From: Lumbricus terrestris
Lineage: Eukaryota; Annelida; Clitellata; Crassiclitellata; Lumbricidae
DNA length: 64,000 bases
Direction: 5' to 3'
Assembly (NCBI GenBank): GCA_949752735.1
Contig: OX457037.1
Location: forward strand, 63,613,686-63,677,685
The notes under the pieces were generated by a model, which did not search any database, was not told where the DNA came from, and saw nothing but the letters and a program-made list of their open reading frames with translations. Positions 34,997 through 46,390 of this stretch are shown piece after piece. A program made the position numbers and the translations under genes. Positions within the stretch are counted from its first letter, which is position 1, and each line of letters begins with the position of its first letter.

Positions 34997-36413
34997 CAGG
35001 CCCGGCCTTAGGGTCTGCGGGGCCCAAGGCAGCAGCAGGTCCTCAAACATAAATTTACGCAGTTGATTTTCTGTCAATGCGGCACTGGTGGGGGGAGAGT
35101 CACCCAAGATGGGACACTTAACGCTGTTTCCCAAATTTCTTTTGAGCTATGAGAGCACTATTTTTAAATAAATCACACTGATGTAACCTATACATATTTG
35201 ACTTTCAAATGATGCATGTAAAAGCTTAGTAATTTTCCAGGAATGTGATATTATAGTCTTTATAAACAAATACTGATTTGTTCCATCTTAATCTTAAGCA
35301 ACTGTATCCATAAGAAAGGACAATAATTTCCATAATGTCTTATTGGGAAAATTTAATAATGTGAAATAACAGCCAACATGAAAAATTTCAATTACCAATC
35401 AAATCAAGACATTTTCTAAGCTCTCGCTAAAAAAATGTCAATACTATCATTTAACAGTAAAAAGAAATTAAATCAACAAAATTGACGTTTGAAAATTGGA
35501 AATCACACTGACTTCAAGATCATAATAGTAGAACAGAATTGCCACAAAGATACTTCCTAGGGCAACAATTACCTTAAGCCACCATAGATGCAACTAATGC
35601 TGCTTCAAATTCTGTTTAAAAACGTTGCGTAAGAAAAATAATAACTTTAATTAGCTGTGTTGCCATATGGAAACAAGGGACACGAAAGGGTTAATCTTAA
35701 GCAACTGTATCCATAAGAAAGGACAATAATTTCCATAATGTCTTATTGGGAAAAGTTAATAATGTGAAATAACAGCCAACATGAAAAATTTCAATTACCA
35801 TATTGGGAAAATTTAATAATGTGAAATAACAGCCAACATGAAAAATTTCAATTACCAATCAAATCAAGACATTTTCTAAGCTCTCGAAAAAAATGTCAAT
35901 ACTATCATTGTGCTTTCCCTCTCCTGCAAAAATGTATCCGGACGTCCATATGGGTGGACATGCTTTGTAGGCTGCTATTAGCGCAGTGTATTGCATGCTG
36001 TCTGTTCAGTTAGTATAGTTAAGTTTGCTGTTAATTAAGATTACTGCATAGCTTGTAGATGTAAAGCGCAGTGCGTTTGCAGGCGCTCAATTAAAGAGAA
36101 GATTATCATAAAATTAGTGTTATTTGCGATTTTGAAGCATATAGAGTTAATTTCTGTTTTCTGAAGAAAATTCTACATGTAGTTTATGCAGGCATAGGCT
36201 AAAAAAAGTAGGCTAGCTGTGAAAAAGTTTCGTCCTTTCAAAATCACCCTATCACATTCACGTGACAAATTGACTGCAAGCATGGTTGTTATGCGACGTA
36301 GGCTAAACATTGTCAATCTCAACAAAGAACAAATTGTAGCCAGCAGCGCGGGGCCCTTGAAGCGCGGGGCCCAAGACGGCTGCCTCGCTCGCCTTGCCCT
36401 AAGGCCGGGCCTG
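34997..36413. mobile_element. Non-autonomous hAT element, CAGGCCCGGCCTTAGGG ends
   Basis: CAGGCCCGGCCTTAGGG starts at 34,997, and its inverse ends at 36,413. Inner GGGGCCCAAG blocks are also inverted. CGCCGCTG (34,989-34,996) and CGCCCCTG (36,414-36,421) form an 8-bp TSD with one mismatch. It contains a roughly 120-bp direct duplication (35,290-35,410, repeated at 35,693-35,860) and a SINE fragment at 35,961-36,103. No transposase. Confidence 0.8.
35961..36103 (+). repeat. SINE copy, 5'-truncated
   Basis: It shares the body TTTGTAGGCTGCTATTAGCG, CTGTCTGTTCAGT and AAAGCGCAGTGCG with the other SINE copies at 37.5, 39.8, 43.1 and 45.5 kb. The tRNA-like head is missing or diverged. Confidence 0.75.
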
Positions 36414-37513
36414 CGCCCCTGGCCTGCATGTCGGTATTATTATTGGATAGCCTGTGTGGCTGAAAAGCTGGCTCAGTCTGGATGTCTGCCTGATCATTTT
36501 ATTCTCATTACCTGTCTCCAGTTAGAGACTTGGGTTGTTATATTGTAGTAGACATATTTTTCCTTATGTGTCTGACTCTCCACGTCTCTTCATACCTCAG
36601 CTTGTCAGGTCAAGTGGCAAAAGCAGGCGAAGGTAGGCTACGGTGGCCAAGAAGTTGGCGTTATGGTCTGCAAGAATAACATTAGGCCTTCACAACTTTA
36701 TCAGGATATCAACCCACAGCAAACCTTGAATCTGCATCCACCCATAACTTTACTGCAAATACTTTTGTCTACAGCCTGGGTGTGACTTTTATCAGAACCT
36801 TGTCTTCTTCGATCACATCACCCATTTCCCCGCTCTTGCTTCATGCGCACGGGTGACCTTCGCCGAATCGGCCTTATACTTGACGACTTCAAAACTGCAT
36901 AATTATGAGGCCTAATCGCCATAATTTTCAATAGTTCACGCCAAATTTCAATAGGTCTACTATTTTCCTGAACATATAGTAGGCTATAGATATCACCCAA
37001 ACCACCTCAAAGATGTTCACTCTGAGTAACTATCGTGTTTGTGCCTAACTTTTTACCACTAACTTCTGGTTTGTTGACGCAATTATAGGCAAAAAGTAGG
37101 CTAACTGCACAGGATCTGATTTTCAACTGCACAAATTTCTTTCCCAACTGCACACTTTCAGCTGCACGTTAAAATAAGCCCTGACGCTGTGCTGTGCCGT
37201 GCTGAGCAGGCTGCCTGTAAACTATTTATGTGTAGCGGAAGTTTTCACCCTTTTGGGATGCTTTTTTGACACCCGCAGGAACTTAGCGAATGCTACAGGA
37301 TGTTTTAGCACAGCGCAGGTTTTTTAACGTGCAGTTCTACACAAAATGTGCAGTTGAAAATGAATTTGCGCAGTTGTAAAAGCAGTCTTGTCACTCTTGT
37401 GCAGTGATAAGTTGATAACCATTAGGAAAAGGTAACTTAACCGGTTTACAACGCAAGAAGGAAAGGAACAAAGGGCATGTGCAGTGGAAAATACACAGCA
37501 GGAAGGCCAATGT
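36414..37513. other. Intron sequence, no gene seen
   Basis: From about 37,180 it matches 58,190-58,500 of copy B (GCTGAGCAGGCTGCCTGTAA, CAGCGCAGG). The first part has no counterpart in B. No exon or element ends were recognised. Confidence 0.45.
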
Positions 37514-37658
37514 CAAATTTGGGGGGCCCGGTAGCGCAATGGATGACACGCTGGCGTAGAGTACGAGAGGTAGCAGGTTCGAGCCCCCGTTGGGCGGATT
37601 TGCTTTGTAGGCTGCTATTAGCGCCGTGTAATTACAAAGCTGTCTGTTCAGTGAGTAG

Positions 37659-39803
37659 GCCTACATAGGCGCCGAGTTGACCCGAAGAGTGTGAGGGCCG
37701 AAACAAATGTGAAAGAAATTCGCGCGTGAGCGCGTGAAATTTTTTGGAGTCTTTTTTGATAGGAGAGTTATTGAAATTACCTTTGTTCATAGGTGGAGAC
37801 TTGTTCATGGTTCTAGGGGACAAACTCGCGGTCAAAGAACGATCGCCGATCAGAGAAGGGCCGAAGGGGCTTGGGGAGGGGGGGATGTGCTCCTAACCAT
37901 TTTTGATTTTTTTTCTTGCCACACTGCGATGGTATCATCTTATGCTGTCATTTTTACGAAATTGTCGTGGTTTAAGACTTGAAAAGCATCCCTGCCGTTG
38001 TCTAAATAAATTTCCACGCAACATGAAACTGTGACATTTTAAGCTGTTATCTCGTCAAAATTTCTCTTTATTTCATTGCCAAAAGATACGATTTAAGACT
38101 TCAATAAATGTTCTTCCCAATGGCTTAAAAAATTTGATAATTCTTTGGGTCAACATGTACTTTTCTTGAAATCCACACAGAAGAAAAGCACAATCTTCGT
38201 TAGCATGGCCATCTTGAAGCACTCTACCTTAATTAGGTCAACACTCAACAGACTCAAATTTTGCACAAGAAATCAAAAAATTATGTCTACATTGACTACT
38301 ATTTAGTGAGCCAATATTAACAGTAAGATAGTTTTTCAAATAATCTTCACAGACAATATAGTCACGGCTGTTTTGTTAATTAACGCAGACAAAACAATAT
38401 CCAGTTTTGTGATGCTGGGAGCCTGGGAGGTGATTCTCGCGCAGTGAGGATCATTATATAAATATATAGCCTACTAGCTGGGGTACCCGGCGTTGCCCGG
38501 GAAACTTCCGGCCACAATCACGCCACACTCCACCCCATCCCACCCCATCCCACCCCACCCCACAACACCCCACACACTCCGACCTCCACCGGTAAGCCAC
38601 CTGTGAAATTTGGGTTTTCGGAAAATTTCCCCCCACACCCAACCCCCAATCCCTACAACCCCACCGCTCCTCCTCCACACTTTACCCCACTCCCCCACAC
38701 TCTCCACCCCACCCCACACACCCCATCCCACCCACCCCACCCACCCCACCCCACCCCCAAATCCCGCCCCCACCCCACCCCCAATTTCCACCCCACCCCA
38801 CCCCCACTCCCTTAACCCCAGTCCCCCACCCACCTCATCCCCCACCACCACTCCACTCTCACTCCCCCACCCCACCACCCACCCCACCACCTCCCCACCC
38901 CCACCCACCCACCCCACCACACTCCAACCTCGACCAGTACGCCACCGGTGAAATTTCGGTTTTCGAGAAAATTTTCTCCCCCACCGCCCCCACCCCACCC
39001 ATGCCCCACCTGGCCCCTGCGGACCGAGGTGTGGGCTGAGTAGAGGCGAGGTGGCCCGCGTAAAATCTGTATAAGTGTGAAACTATGTCAAAGGAATGGA
39101 AATTTATAGTGAAAATTACGGTTTTCGCAACCCCCCACCGTGGCTCCCATGGTGGTAGAGATTCGCCAACCACTCCACCGGGTGGCTCTGATGGCCCTCT
39201 GTCTTGGTACAAAGTTTCAGAGGAATTGCTGAAAAAATTGAATTTTTGGGGGGTTTCACCCCCATTCTGGCCCCCATGGTGGTAGAGAATCGCCAACCCC
39301 TCGTTGGGGTGTCTCATGCCGAGACCTACACAGTAGTGAAGGTTTGGAGTGAAAAGCTCAAAAACTGTGGAAATGCATCCCGGTCAAACAGACCCACAGA
39401 CAGACAGACAGAATCTTCTCTTTATTTATATAGATAGCATGTACAATAAAAGAAAATTAATAGTCATTCAAATCGTCGCCTTCGTCCGTAATAAAAAAAT
39501 GATTGAAGTGTATACAATGAATGAGTAGGAATTCTAGGTTTTCATCGTATTCGTATGGAGTTCAGACTACCAGACGGGGCAAAGCTGGTGTAAAAGTAGG
39601 CCTAAGGTAGACAAACTGATATAAAAGAAAATATGTAAAAGACGCAATGATTTTTATAGATGAGCAATGTCAACAGAGAAATAATATCAAAAAAGCACAT
39701 CTTGTTGGCTGATTTCTGGCGGTGCCCATGCATAGGCGGGCCTTGCATGGCCAATTTCTGGTGGTGCTGAGCACTCACGGGCCTCGCAGAGTCGGCGCCC
39801 ATG
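37659..39803. mobile_element. Element inserted in the SINE, 8-9-bp TSD
   Basis: AGTGAGTAG lies on both sides (37,650-37,658, 39,804-39,812). The ends share CATAGGCGCCGA and, inverted, CATGGGCGCCGA, a few bases in from the left junction. This is probably hAT-like, but the left end is imprecise. It holds the repeats at 37.9-38.15 kb and the inverted Helitron at 38,474-39,434. Confidence 0.55.
38474..39434 (-). mobile_element. Non-autonomous Helitron, 961 bp
   Basis: On the minus strand it begins TCTATATAAATAAAGAGAAG at 39,434 and ends with the hairpin CCCGG/CCGGG and CCCCAGCTAG at 38,474, between A and T. It is the same family as the Helitron at 14,489-32,878, including TCGGCATGAGACAC, two TCTACCACCATGGG copies and a G-rich zone (C-rich on the plus strand, 38,515-39,000). 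Confidence 0.85.
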
Positions 39804-40014
39804 AGTGAGTAGTTAGGCTAAGTTTAATTAAGATTACTGCATAACTTGTAAATGTAAAGCGCAGTGCGTCTTGCAAGCGTTTAATTAAAGAAAAGATATT
39901 ATTATTATTATTAAATTTCCAAGTGGATGACTTAAAAAAAGTTTATCAGATTTTATATGCGGCGACTTGCGACATTTCTGGTGGGCAAAACTTGGGATGA
40001 CTAAAAAAGGTCAC

Positions 40015-40123
40015 CAGACTCGGAAAAATTCTGTCCTACAGATTGCTTGTTGTGCAGTTCTAGAAATTTCTTTTAAAAGCCCTGGCACACAATGCACAGC
40101 CTAATGGCAATGAGACATCCTCC
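40015..40123 (-). pseudogene. Possible exon of copy A with a stop codon
   Basis: A 109-bp segment between AAATGTTTCAG and GTGACC. It pairs with 58,599-58,704 in copy B. The two differ by a 9-nt and a 6-nt indel, which keep the frame. The frame reads RLC...CQGF, then KKFLELHNKQS. Copy A has TAA where B has TTA after GGCTTT. The frame does not join directly to the phase-1 exons, and GACTAAAAAAGGTC next to it resembles a dispersed repeat, so this is tentative. Confidence 0.3.
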
Positions 40124-40933
40124 CTGAAACATTTGCTTCACACAGTGACCGACAAATTCAAGATTCGTTCTTCATGATCAACGGAAACGTGAGCAAAATC
40201 GTATACCCGTATGAAGTTTTGTTTCGAGTTCGTTTTGTTTTTTCAGCAGATAATCTCTTTCTTCTTCCCATGCTGTCTTCTCGAGTTGTGCTTTGCACTT
40301 CTCTTTAAGTAAAACGACACATTATGCTATGATCCTATCATTGAATTTTATATCCTATAGCAGTGTAGCTTAGAGCTACGAAACATAAAGATCCTTGAGT
40401 CCTTGAGAAAAATATGCACTTTTCTGTATTATTATTGCACAGCTCTTTGTGCTCAACCATATTATGCCACGACCTTTAACAAAATTATATTGAACAATAA
40501 TAATTATTATTATGAATCAACTTTCACGCGACATTCAAGAGAATCATAAAATATTTCGATGTTGAATCTATTAAATCTAGCGTGACCATAATCAACATTA
40601 ACGAATGCAATCTTATAACAGTCTAATACGGTTTAGTCTAATTTCATCTCATTCTTCGTATTTACCAAGATACGAAAGGCATCATCAATCGATGCCCAGG
40701 GTAGTTTCAATCAATGAACTTCACCACGTTTTAGAAAATCTCCGTTTGAAAACATAGCATTTTGCTGGAAGCATGCGTTATAGGCCGGGTAATACTAACA
40801 GTGATGATGTGAATATTCATTTTCAAAGGAGTTCGGACAATCGGAGTAGGCTGATCCAATGAAGAGCATGAACAGGATGAATGAAAGAAGAATTTGGGAC
40901 TGGAATATTATGGCATAATCTTTTTAGTTGGCT

Positions 40934-41000
40934 CGAAATCAGTCAATCAGTCAGTCAATCAATCAATCAATCAATCAGTCAATCAGTCAATCAATCAATC
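40934..41000 (+). repeat. AATC/AGTC microsatellite
   Basis: Tandem CAATCAATCAATCAGTCAAT repeats. A shorter version lies at the matching place in copy B (59,520-59,552). Confidence 0.9.
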
Positions 41001-41059
41001 CATCGCTGAACTAGCATCTACGATCATACGGCGATGATTCACGCATAAGGCCTAGATAC

Positions 41060-41179
41060 CTGATAGTAATTCGGATTCCAATTGATGCACTCGTTGGTTC
41101 AGGTCTTCTTCGTTGTTGAGAAGTTGTGCATTGACAGAACGATATAGCATCAAGTCGTTTTCAAGCTCTTGAATCTTTG
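41060..41179 (-). CDS. Coiled-coil exon of the CARD/NHL gene, copy A
   Basis: 120 bp between the acceptor TTGTAAGCAG and the donor CTATCAG/GTATCT. Both neighbouring introns are phase 1, so the exon is symmetric. It encodes KIQELENDLMLYRSVNAQLL and then a further heptad run ending LESELLS, a coiled coil likely to mediate dimerisation. The copy B exon (61,320-61,439) has identical length and splice sites and about 10 amino-acid changes, with no stop or indel, which supports selection on the protein. It lies between the CARD exon upstream (minus strand) and the NHL exon downstream. Confidence 0.7.
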
Positions 41180-41658
41180 CTGCTTACAATTTAAATTATT
41201 TTTGTATCATGTTAGTTTAAACTTAAATATCTTATCTTATCTGACCATTTATAAAGCGCTTCTCGCAGTAAGAGCCTTTCAGAAGCGCTCCCAGTGCGTT
41301 TAACTCTGAGAAAAAAGGAAAGATTTTAGACGAGAGAAAGACGAGGATACACTACCAGAGAGGATGGCAGAGCGAACTGATGGGGGACACCCATTCCATA
41401 GGGAGGGACCAATGCAGGCAAATGATCTGGATTGAGCCATGGCAGTCCTCACTCGGGGGACAAATAGGTCAAGCCGATCAGAGGACCTAAGAGGACGGAT
41501 TGAAGTGGTGTCGCGAAGTCCTCCCTCCGTCCGAAAGTAACCTGTACTTCCGGCCTCAAGGGTGACTCGCCTCGCCGTAGAGCCCTAGGGTCCATCCCAT
41601 GAATTAGGCCACCGGTCAATGCTGGGTCCAAAATCCGTTCGGTCTCATAAGACCGATT

Positions 41659-42166
41659 TCACCTATGATCAAATTCATGATAGTTAACGCGGGACTGTGT
41701 AGCTAATCGTTGACTCCGTCTGAGTCCGCTCGTATCCGCATTCCATGGTACCAGGCTTTGGCTCGAGTGTAAAGGCGCGACAACTGTATTAGTTGTAACT
41801 ACAGACCTACTGTAGTCAGGGTTCGTTGTGGACTCTACAGCGAGTTGTCCTTCAAGCGTAGGGGAAGTTTCAAGTCGGTCAAGGCGACCCATAATTTCGC
41901 CTACAGAGAAAATGTGATTCAATCTGTCCTTGAAGGGCGCCTACCTGTGACCTCACTTCTCCTTTAAGGGCTCCTACCTGTAATTCAATCTTTCCTTGAA
42001 GTGCACCGACTTGTGATCCAATCTTGGAGAACTTATTATCCATCCGGTCCATCATCAACTCAAGGATCGAACTGACTCGTGACCTATCAGAGGCACGTGA
42101 CCTTCTACCGTCGTCTTCGTTCGGGCGCTCCATAAATGCGGGAGATATAGGTCGACTAACACTCAT
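41659..42166 (-). pseudogene. Frameshifted ORF with QVGALQG repeats
   Basis: A frame starting at 42,166 gives MSVSRPISPAF and then three 12-14-residue repeats (SQVGALQGKIEL, QVGALKGEVR, SQVGALQGQIES), encoded by 39-bp DNA repeats. A second frame, shifted near 41,900, continues FSVGEIMGRLDRLE, then DTSGLRRSQRLATQSR. It may be a gag-like or other transposon protein of an unidentified element. No domain was recognised. Confidence 0.4.
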
Positions 42167-42169
42167 GAT

Positions 42170-43060
42170 CAGAATGACAACTCTGATTTACTTCTTAATT
42201 AATCAAGTTTATTCACAATTAAAGTAAAGATCAACGCTACAGAAGTATTAATTAAAACAACCGACAATCGTTCACAACTTGGAAAATTATCACAATGTCC
42301 CAAATTCACTTAATGGCGATTAATCCCCGTTTAATCCATTTTACCTTAGTTTCCACATACCTTAACTTGGGAACGGAAGCTGGGAAAGCAAGGTTTTAAT
42401 CCACCGAAACGACGCAAGTATATGTGTAATCCACGCAATGATTGGCTGACGGTGCAACTTGTACTCCACGTTTGCCCAAAGATAATTTCTCGGTAATCCA
42501 GTGAAATATGTATTCCAAAATGAGATATCCACGTTTCGCGTAGTTGCCGATATCGAATTAATCCAATTTGACTTAATATTCCACGATTCAGACCGACTTT
42601 CTTACATAAATTTCACCCACAACCGAGCTCTTGTCAAATGCGACTTATCTCTTCAACGGCCAGGACAAGACTAAATTTCAGACACGTGCTGACGCAAGAT
42701 TGGCGCCTAAACCCGCGATCCAGACAAAGGCCTGCTTAAAGTATAGGCCTGGGTTTTTCCGCTAACGTTAAAGTATACGAACCACTTTATCATTGAGCCT
42801 CGCTTTGGTCCAGAAAGCCAGACAGCCTATGTTTTGACATGGACAACTTTATCATACAGCCTCGTTTCAATTCAGACTAGGCGGCAAATTTTACTGCTTA
42901 CGTCAGCCTGTCCGGGCAGGTCTGTCGTAGCGCACGGGCCTATGTCTAAATGTCCTGCTGCGTATCGGTGCGTATCTCTGTGTATTATTAAATATTACCG
43001 CGTGTTTAACGTCAACAGGTCCTTGAGTACGTTTCACGGCGAAAACATTATTATTTTAAT
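42170..43060. other. Non-coding part of the insertion, nothing recognised
   Basis: A partial direct repeat, ACTTTATCATTGAGCCTCG at about 42,785 and ACTTTATCATACAGCCTCG at about 42,846. No LTR pair or inverted ends were found. Confidence 0.4.
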
Positions 43061-43300
43061 GGGGGTCCGGTAGAGTAATGGTTAACACGCTGGCCAAGAG
43101 TGCGAGAGGTAGTGAGTTCGAGCCCCCGTTGGGCGGATTTGCTCTGTAGGCTGCCATCGGCGCCGTGTAATTACAAAGCTGTCTGTTCAGTTTGTAGTTA
43201 AGTTTAATTAAGATTACTGCATAACCTGTAAATGTAAAGCGCAGTGCGTCTTGCAGGCGTTTAATTAAAGAAAAAATATTATTATTATTATTATTATATT
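43061..43300 (+). mobile_element. SINE copy, full length
   Basis: Head GGGGGTCCGGTAGAGTAATG with box B GAGTTCGAGCCCCCG, body TGTAGGCTGCCATCGGCGCC to AAGCGCAGTGCGTCTTGCAG, and tail TTTAATTAAAG followed by (ATT)n. It is the most complete copy of the family in the window. Confidence 0.8.
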
Positions 43301-43619
43301 AATAAATTTAGCGTTGCGGGCCCTCCCGGTGTATTTTTAATCAGTATAATCGCCATTAATATTAATATAATAATCGCAATTAAATCGTAAAATGTAACAT
43401 TCGTTACAGTGGCAGAAAGAGGGCGATGTATCTGATCGCACAGATACTTCGGAGCAAGACCCATTTGAGACTTAAGGACCAAAATCAGGACTTTAAATTG
43501 AATACGGGCCGAGAGTGGAAGCCAGTGAAGTTGTTCAGTCATGAATGTAGAAATGTGGGAGAATCGAGGAAGACGGGCAATGAGCCTAGCAGCGGCATTG
43601 AGTACAGATAAATAGTCGA

Positions 43620-44120
43620 ATAACTAAGTAACGTAAATTTCTGGATGGATCTAGGATTATATGCACGAAATTCGGAGAATTTAGTTCACAAAATAATCTG
43701 TCGTTTTAGTGTTCTAAATTATTCAAAAAATATAGTGTTAGCTTACGGCTGTTTTTCACAAATCCCATTTTTATTAAGACAAATATCATTTTAATCAATC
43801 CAGCATTCACTTAGGCAAGAATCGTTTAGTCAAGCCATCTTCCAAGGACTTACCGATACGACAGTTCAGGTAAGTACAACTTAGGCTACATGCAATAAAC
43901 ACAACGTCAAGACTATCCTAAGAGGGTGGAAACACTTTCCATGAATCCGTTTGATTAATTCTGCATTTAAAAAACAGTTATTTCTGTCCAAACATTATAG
44001 GTCTAGCGAAATTTACTGCTCGCGTTTCCAGTAGCCTATTTTAAGTGGGTCGTAGGTCTAGAGCACACTTTAGACAAGAAGGATGTTAATAACAATATCA
44101 GCACAAAAATGTTAATAATA
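43620..44120. other. Intron between the CARD and coiled-coil exons, copy A
   Basis: Matches 61,640-62,035 of copy B. It includes a single remnant of the foldback filler, AATCAATCCAGCATTCACTT, present in both copies. No exon seen. Confidence 0.5.
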
Positions 44121-44155
44121 ACCTTGTAAAAGTGATTGTTCCTCTGGTTGTACAC

Positions 44156-46390
44156 TAGGGTGGAGTGAAAAACACGAATATTAGAAATCGAAAATCCGTT
44201 AGCAATAAAAAGTTGTCTTATGGTATGGGGTCAAGAAATATCAAAAAAGTTTTGAAAAATATTAATGTCTTCCTTTGCCCCCAGAGGGCCAAAGTTTCGA
44301 AAATTGGAGTTTTTTTGAGAAAATTGCAGGTTTTCTTATGAAATATTTTTAGTGTAAAATAATTAACCACCAAGCAATACATCGCTGGAAAGAGCTCTTT
44401 AAACTGAGTAAAATCATATCTTAATTTCAAGAATATTCGCATATTTGAAGGAGATATTAACTTTTTAAGATACCCCACGTTCGCGACATGTCGCTATGCC
44501 TGAAAATGGTAAAACACTAATAACTTTTTTATCCTTTGCGATATTTCAACTTGTAATATGTCATTCTATTCAGTTTATGGCAGTCTATCTGACGGTGCAT
44601 TTAAACTTATAAGAACCTTCCATTAAGAATTTCAAAGCTCATGAAACCCTACAAAAATGAGGAAAACTAAAGGAAATGTCCTCAGAAATTGCAAAACTTT
44701 GAAAAAAGTGTAGATAATTTTTTACGTTGCAGCCTGCAAATGCACCACTGAGAATTGCAAATGTACCAAAGCCAGAAAGGTTCCAGAAGAGGAACAAGAG
44801 TCCTACATGATCAACAGACAATTAGAGTTATGACGATTAGCCGTCAGGATAAGATTATACCAACTTCACTAAAGAAGCGGCATGATAGAAAGAGAGAGGA
44901 GACCATGCGCCTATAATATGTCGTAAACGTCTGGATTTCGTCAACGAACAAGCATTAGCAGACAGCAGTGTTCAAAATAATGAAACGGACAGTGAAGTAA
45001 ATCCAGTAAAGTGTAAAATCTTGCCAGAAGATGAAACCATGGATGTGTCAGAAAAGTCAAGACGTATAGTATAGGCATATCTACCGTAATGAAACTAAGC
45101 AAATGAGAAAGAGATTGTCGAAGCTGTCACGACTCTGTGACCAATATGGAACATCGGATATAGGAGGTGCGGTTATTCCAAATGCTGTACTAGAAGACCT
45201 TGGTATTCCAACGAATGCCCTTTTTCTAATTTCAGTGTTCTATCTTTGCGACCATCAAAGTACAATGTTTCAGTTGAATCCATTATTTCAACTTCCTGCA
45301 TTGCATTCTGTCTAGTGATTCTTTCACACGTCGAAGTTCATAGCAATCGATCACATGTTTTGATTCGATGTGTGAAAGAATACCAAGGTCTTCTAGTACA
45401 GCATTTGGAATAACCGCATCTGCTCTATCCGATGTTTCATATCGGTCACAGAGTCGTGACAGCTTTGACAATATCTTTCTCATTTGCTTAGTTTAATTAA
45501 TTTTGTGAAGTAGGCCTATACCCGATAGAGTAATGGATAACACCCTGGCCAAGAGTGCGAGAGGTAACGAATTCGAGCCTCCGCTGGGACGACAGCTTTG
45601 TAGGTGCTATTAGCGCCGATTATTGCAAGCTGTCTGTTAAGTCAGTATTGTTAAGATTTGTGTATTCTGTAATCTGAGTTCCTGTAAATATTATTGTTTC
45701 AACTGCATATCGTCATAACTCTAATTGTCTGTTGATCATGTAGGACTCTTGTTCCTCTCCTGGAACCTTTCTGGCTTTGGTACATTTGCAATTCTCAGTG
45801 GTGCATTTGCAGGCTGCAACGTAAAAAAATTATCTACACTTTTTTCAAAGTTTTGCAATTTCTGAGGACATTTCCTTTAGTTTTCCTCATTTTTGTAGGG
45901 TTTCATGAGCTTTGAAATTCTTAATGGAAGGTTCTTATAAGTTTAAATGCACCGTCAGATAGACTGTCATAAACTGAATAGAATGACATATTACAAGTTG
46001 AAATATCGCAAAGGATAAAAAAGTTATTAGTGTTTTACCATTTTCAGGCATAGCGACATGTCGCGAACGTGGGGTATCTTAAAAAGTTAATATCTCCTAC
46101 AAATATGCGAATATTCTTGAAATTAAGATATGATTTTACTCAGTTTAAAGAGCTCTTTCCAACGATGTATTGCTTGGTGGTTAATTATTTTACACTAAAA
46201 ATATTTCATAAGAAAACCTGCAATTTTCTCAAAAACTCCAATTTTTGGAAACTTTGGCCCTCTGGGGGCAAAGGAAGACATTAATATTTTTCAAAACTTT
46301 TTTGATATTTCTTGACCCCATACCATAAGACAACTTTTTATTGCTAACGGATTTTCGATTTCTAATATTCGTGTTTTTCACTCCACCCTA
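44156..46390. mobile_element. Long palindromic transposon in the CARD exon
   Basis: TAGGGTGGAGTGAAAAACAC starts at 44,156 and its inverse ends at 46,390. Arms of at least 680 bp match (44,156-44,836 and 45,706-46,390), and a further pair, 45,096-45,215 and 45,384-45,495, extends the palindrome. TTGTACAC flanks it (44,148-44,155, 46,391-46,398). An 8-bp TSD and TAGGG ends suggest the hAT or P group. The arms encode a Cys-rich peptide (CKCTTENCKCTKARK) and acidic text (EQALADSSVQNNETDSE), apparently captured transposase pieces. A SINE interrupts the right arm. Confidence 0.85.
45513..45706 (+). mobile_element. SINE copy in the right arm of the palindrome
   Basis: CGATAGAGTAATGGATAACA, box B-like AATTCGAGCCTCCG and body GCTATTAGCGCCG, AAGCTGTCTGTTAAGT. 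It lacks the AAGCGCAGTGCG part and replaces sequence present in the left arm. Confidence 0.7.

Larger units (their letters stand above)
37521..39912 (+). mobile_element. tRNA-Arg-like SINE, split by a further element
   Basis: The head GGCCCGGTAGCGCAATGGAT (37,524 on) with GGTTCGAGCCCCCG as box B resembles an arginine tRNA. The body breaks at 37,658 and resumes at 39,813. The tail ends in ATTATTATTATT at 39,912. AAATTT (37,515-37,520, 39,913-39,918) is the likely TSD, and copy B has the empty site TCAAATTTCTAAGTGG at about 58,493-58,508. Confidence 0.8.
41228..43615 (-). mobile_element. 5'-truncated LINE insertion carrying other insertions
   Basis: Absent from copy B (site near 61,490). The right part (43,615-43,385) encodes, on the minus strand, NAAARLIARLPRFSHI and LHWLPLSARIQFKVLILVLK, the C-terminal end of a LINE reverse transcriptase protein. 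The left end, AGCGCTTTATAAATGGTCAG then AGATAAGATAAGAT on the minus strand, looks like a LINE 3' end with its short tandem tail. Between them lie a SINE (43,061-43,300) and a coiled-coil ORF region (41,659-42,166). Confidence 0.6.
9690..44080. repeat. Segmental duplication, copy A (inflated)
   Basis: Colinear blocks match 53,300-62,040 in the same orientation. Examples are 10,660-12,020 with 53,990-55,405, 12,650-13,038 with 55,450-55,815, 32,880-33,340 with 55,880-57,660, 37,180-37,520 with 58,190-58,500, 39,913-41,220 with 58,495-61,490, and 43,620-44,060 with 61,640-62,035. Copy A is about four times longer because of transposon insertions, chiefly an 18.4 kb Helitron nest. Confidence 0.85.

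Noticed and set aside
37526..37610. Functional arginine tRNA gene
   Set aside because: Box A and box B are present, but the cloverleaf is broken and the sequence continues into a SINE body with other copies.
38454..39317. Long Pro/His or Gly/Trp frames
   Set aside because: The same Helitron repeats in inverse orientation. No domain or splice support.
41228..43300. Complete LTR retrotransposon around the QVGALQG ORF
   Set aside because: No pair of LTRs, PBS or pol could be found. Left as an unclassified ORF within a LINE insertion.
44218..44821. Frames in the palindrome arms as genes
   Set aside because: Both arms give the same peptide in opposite directions with stops nearby. They are treated as transposon scraps.
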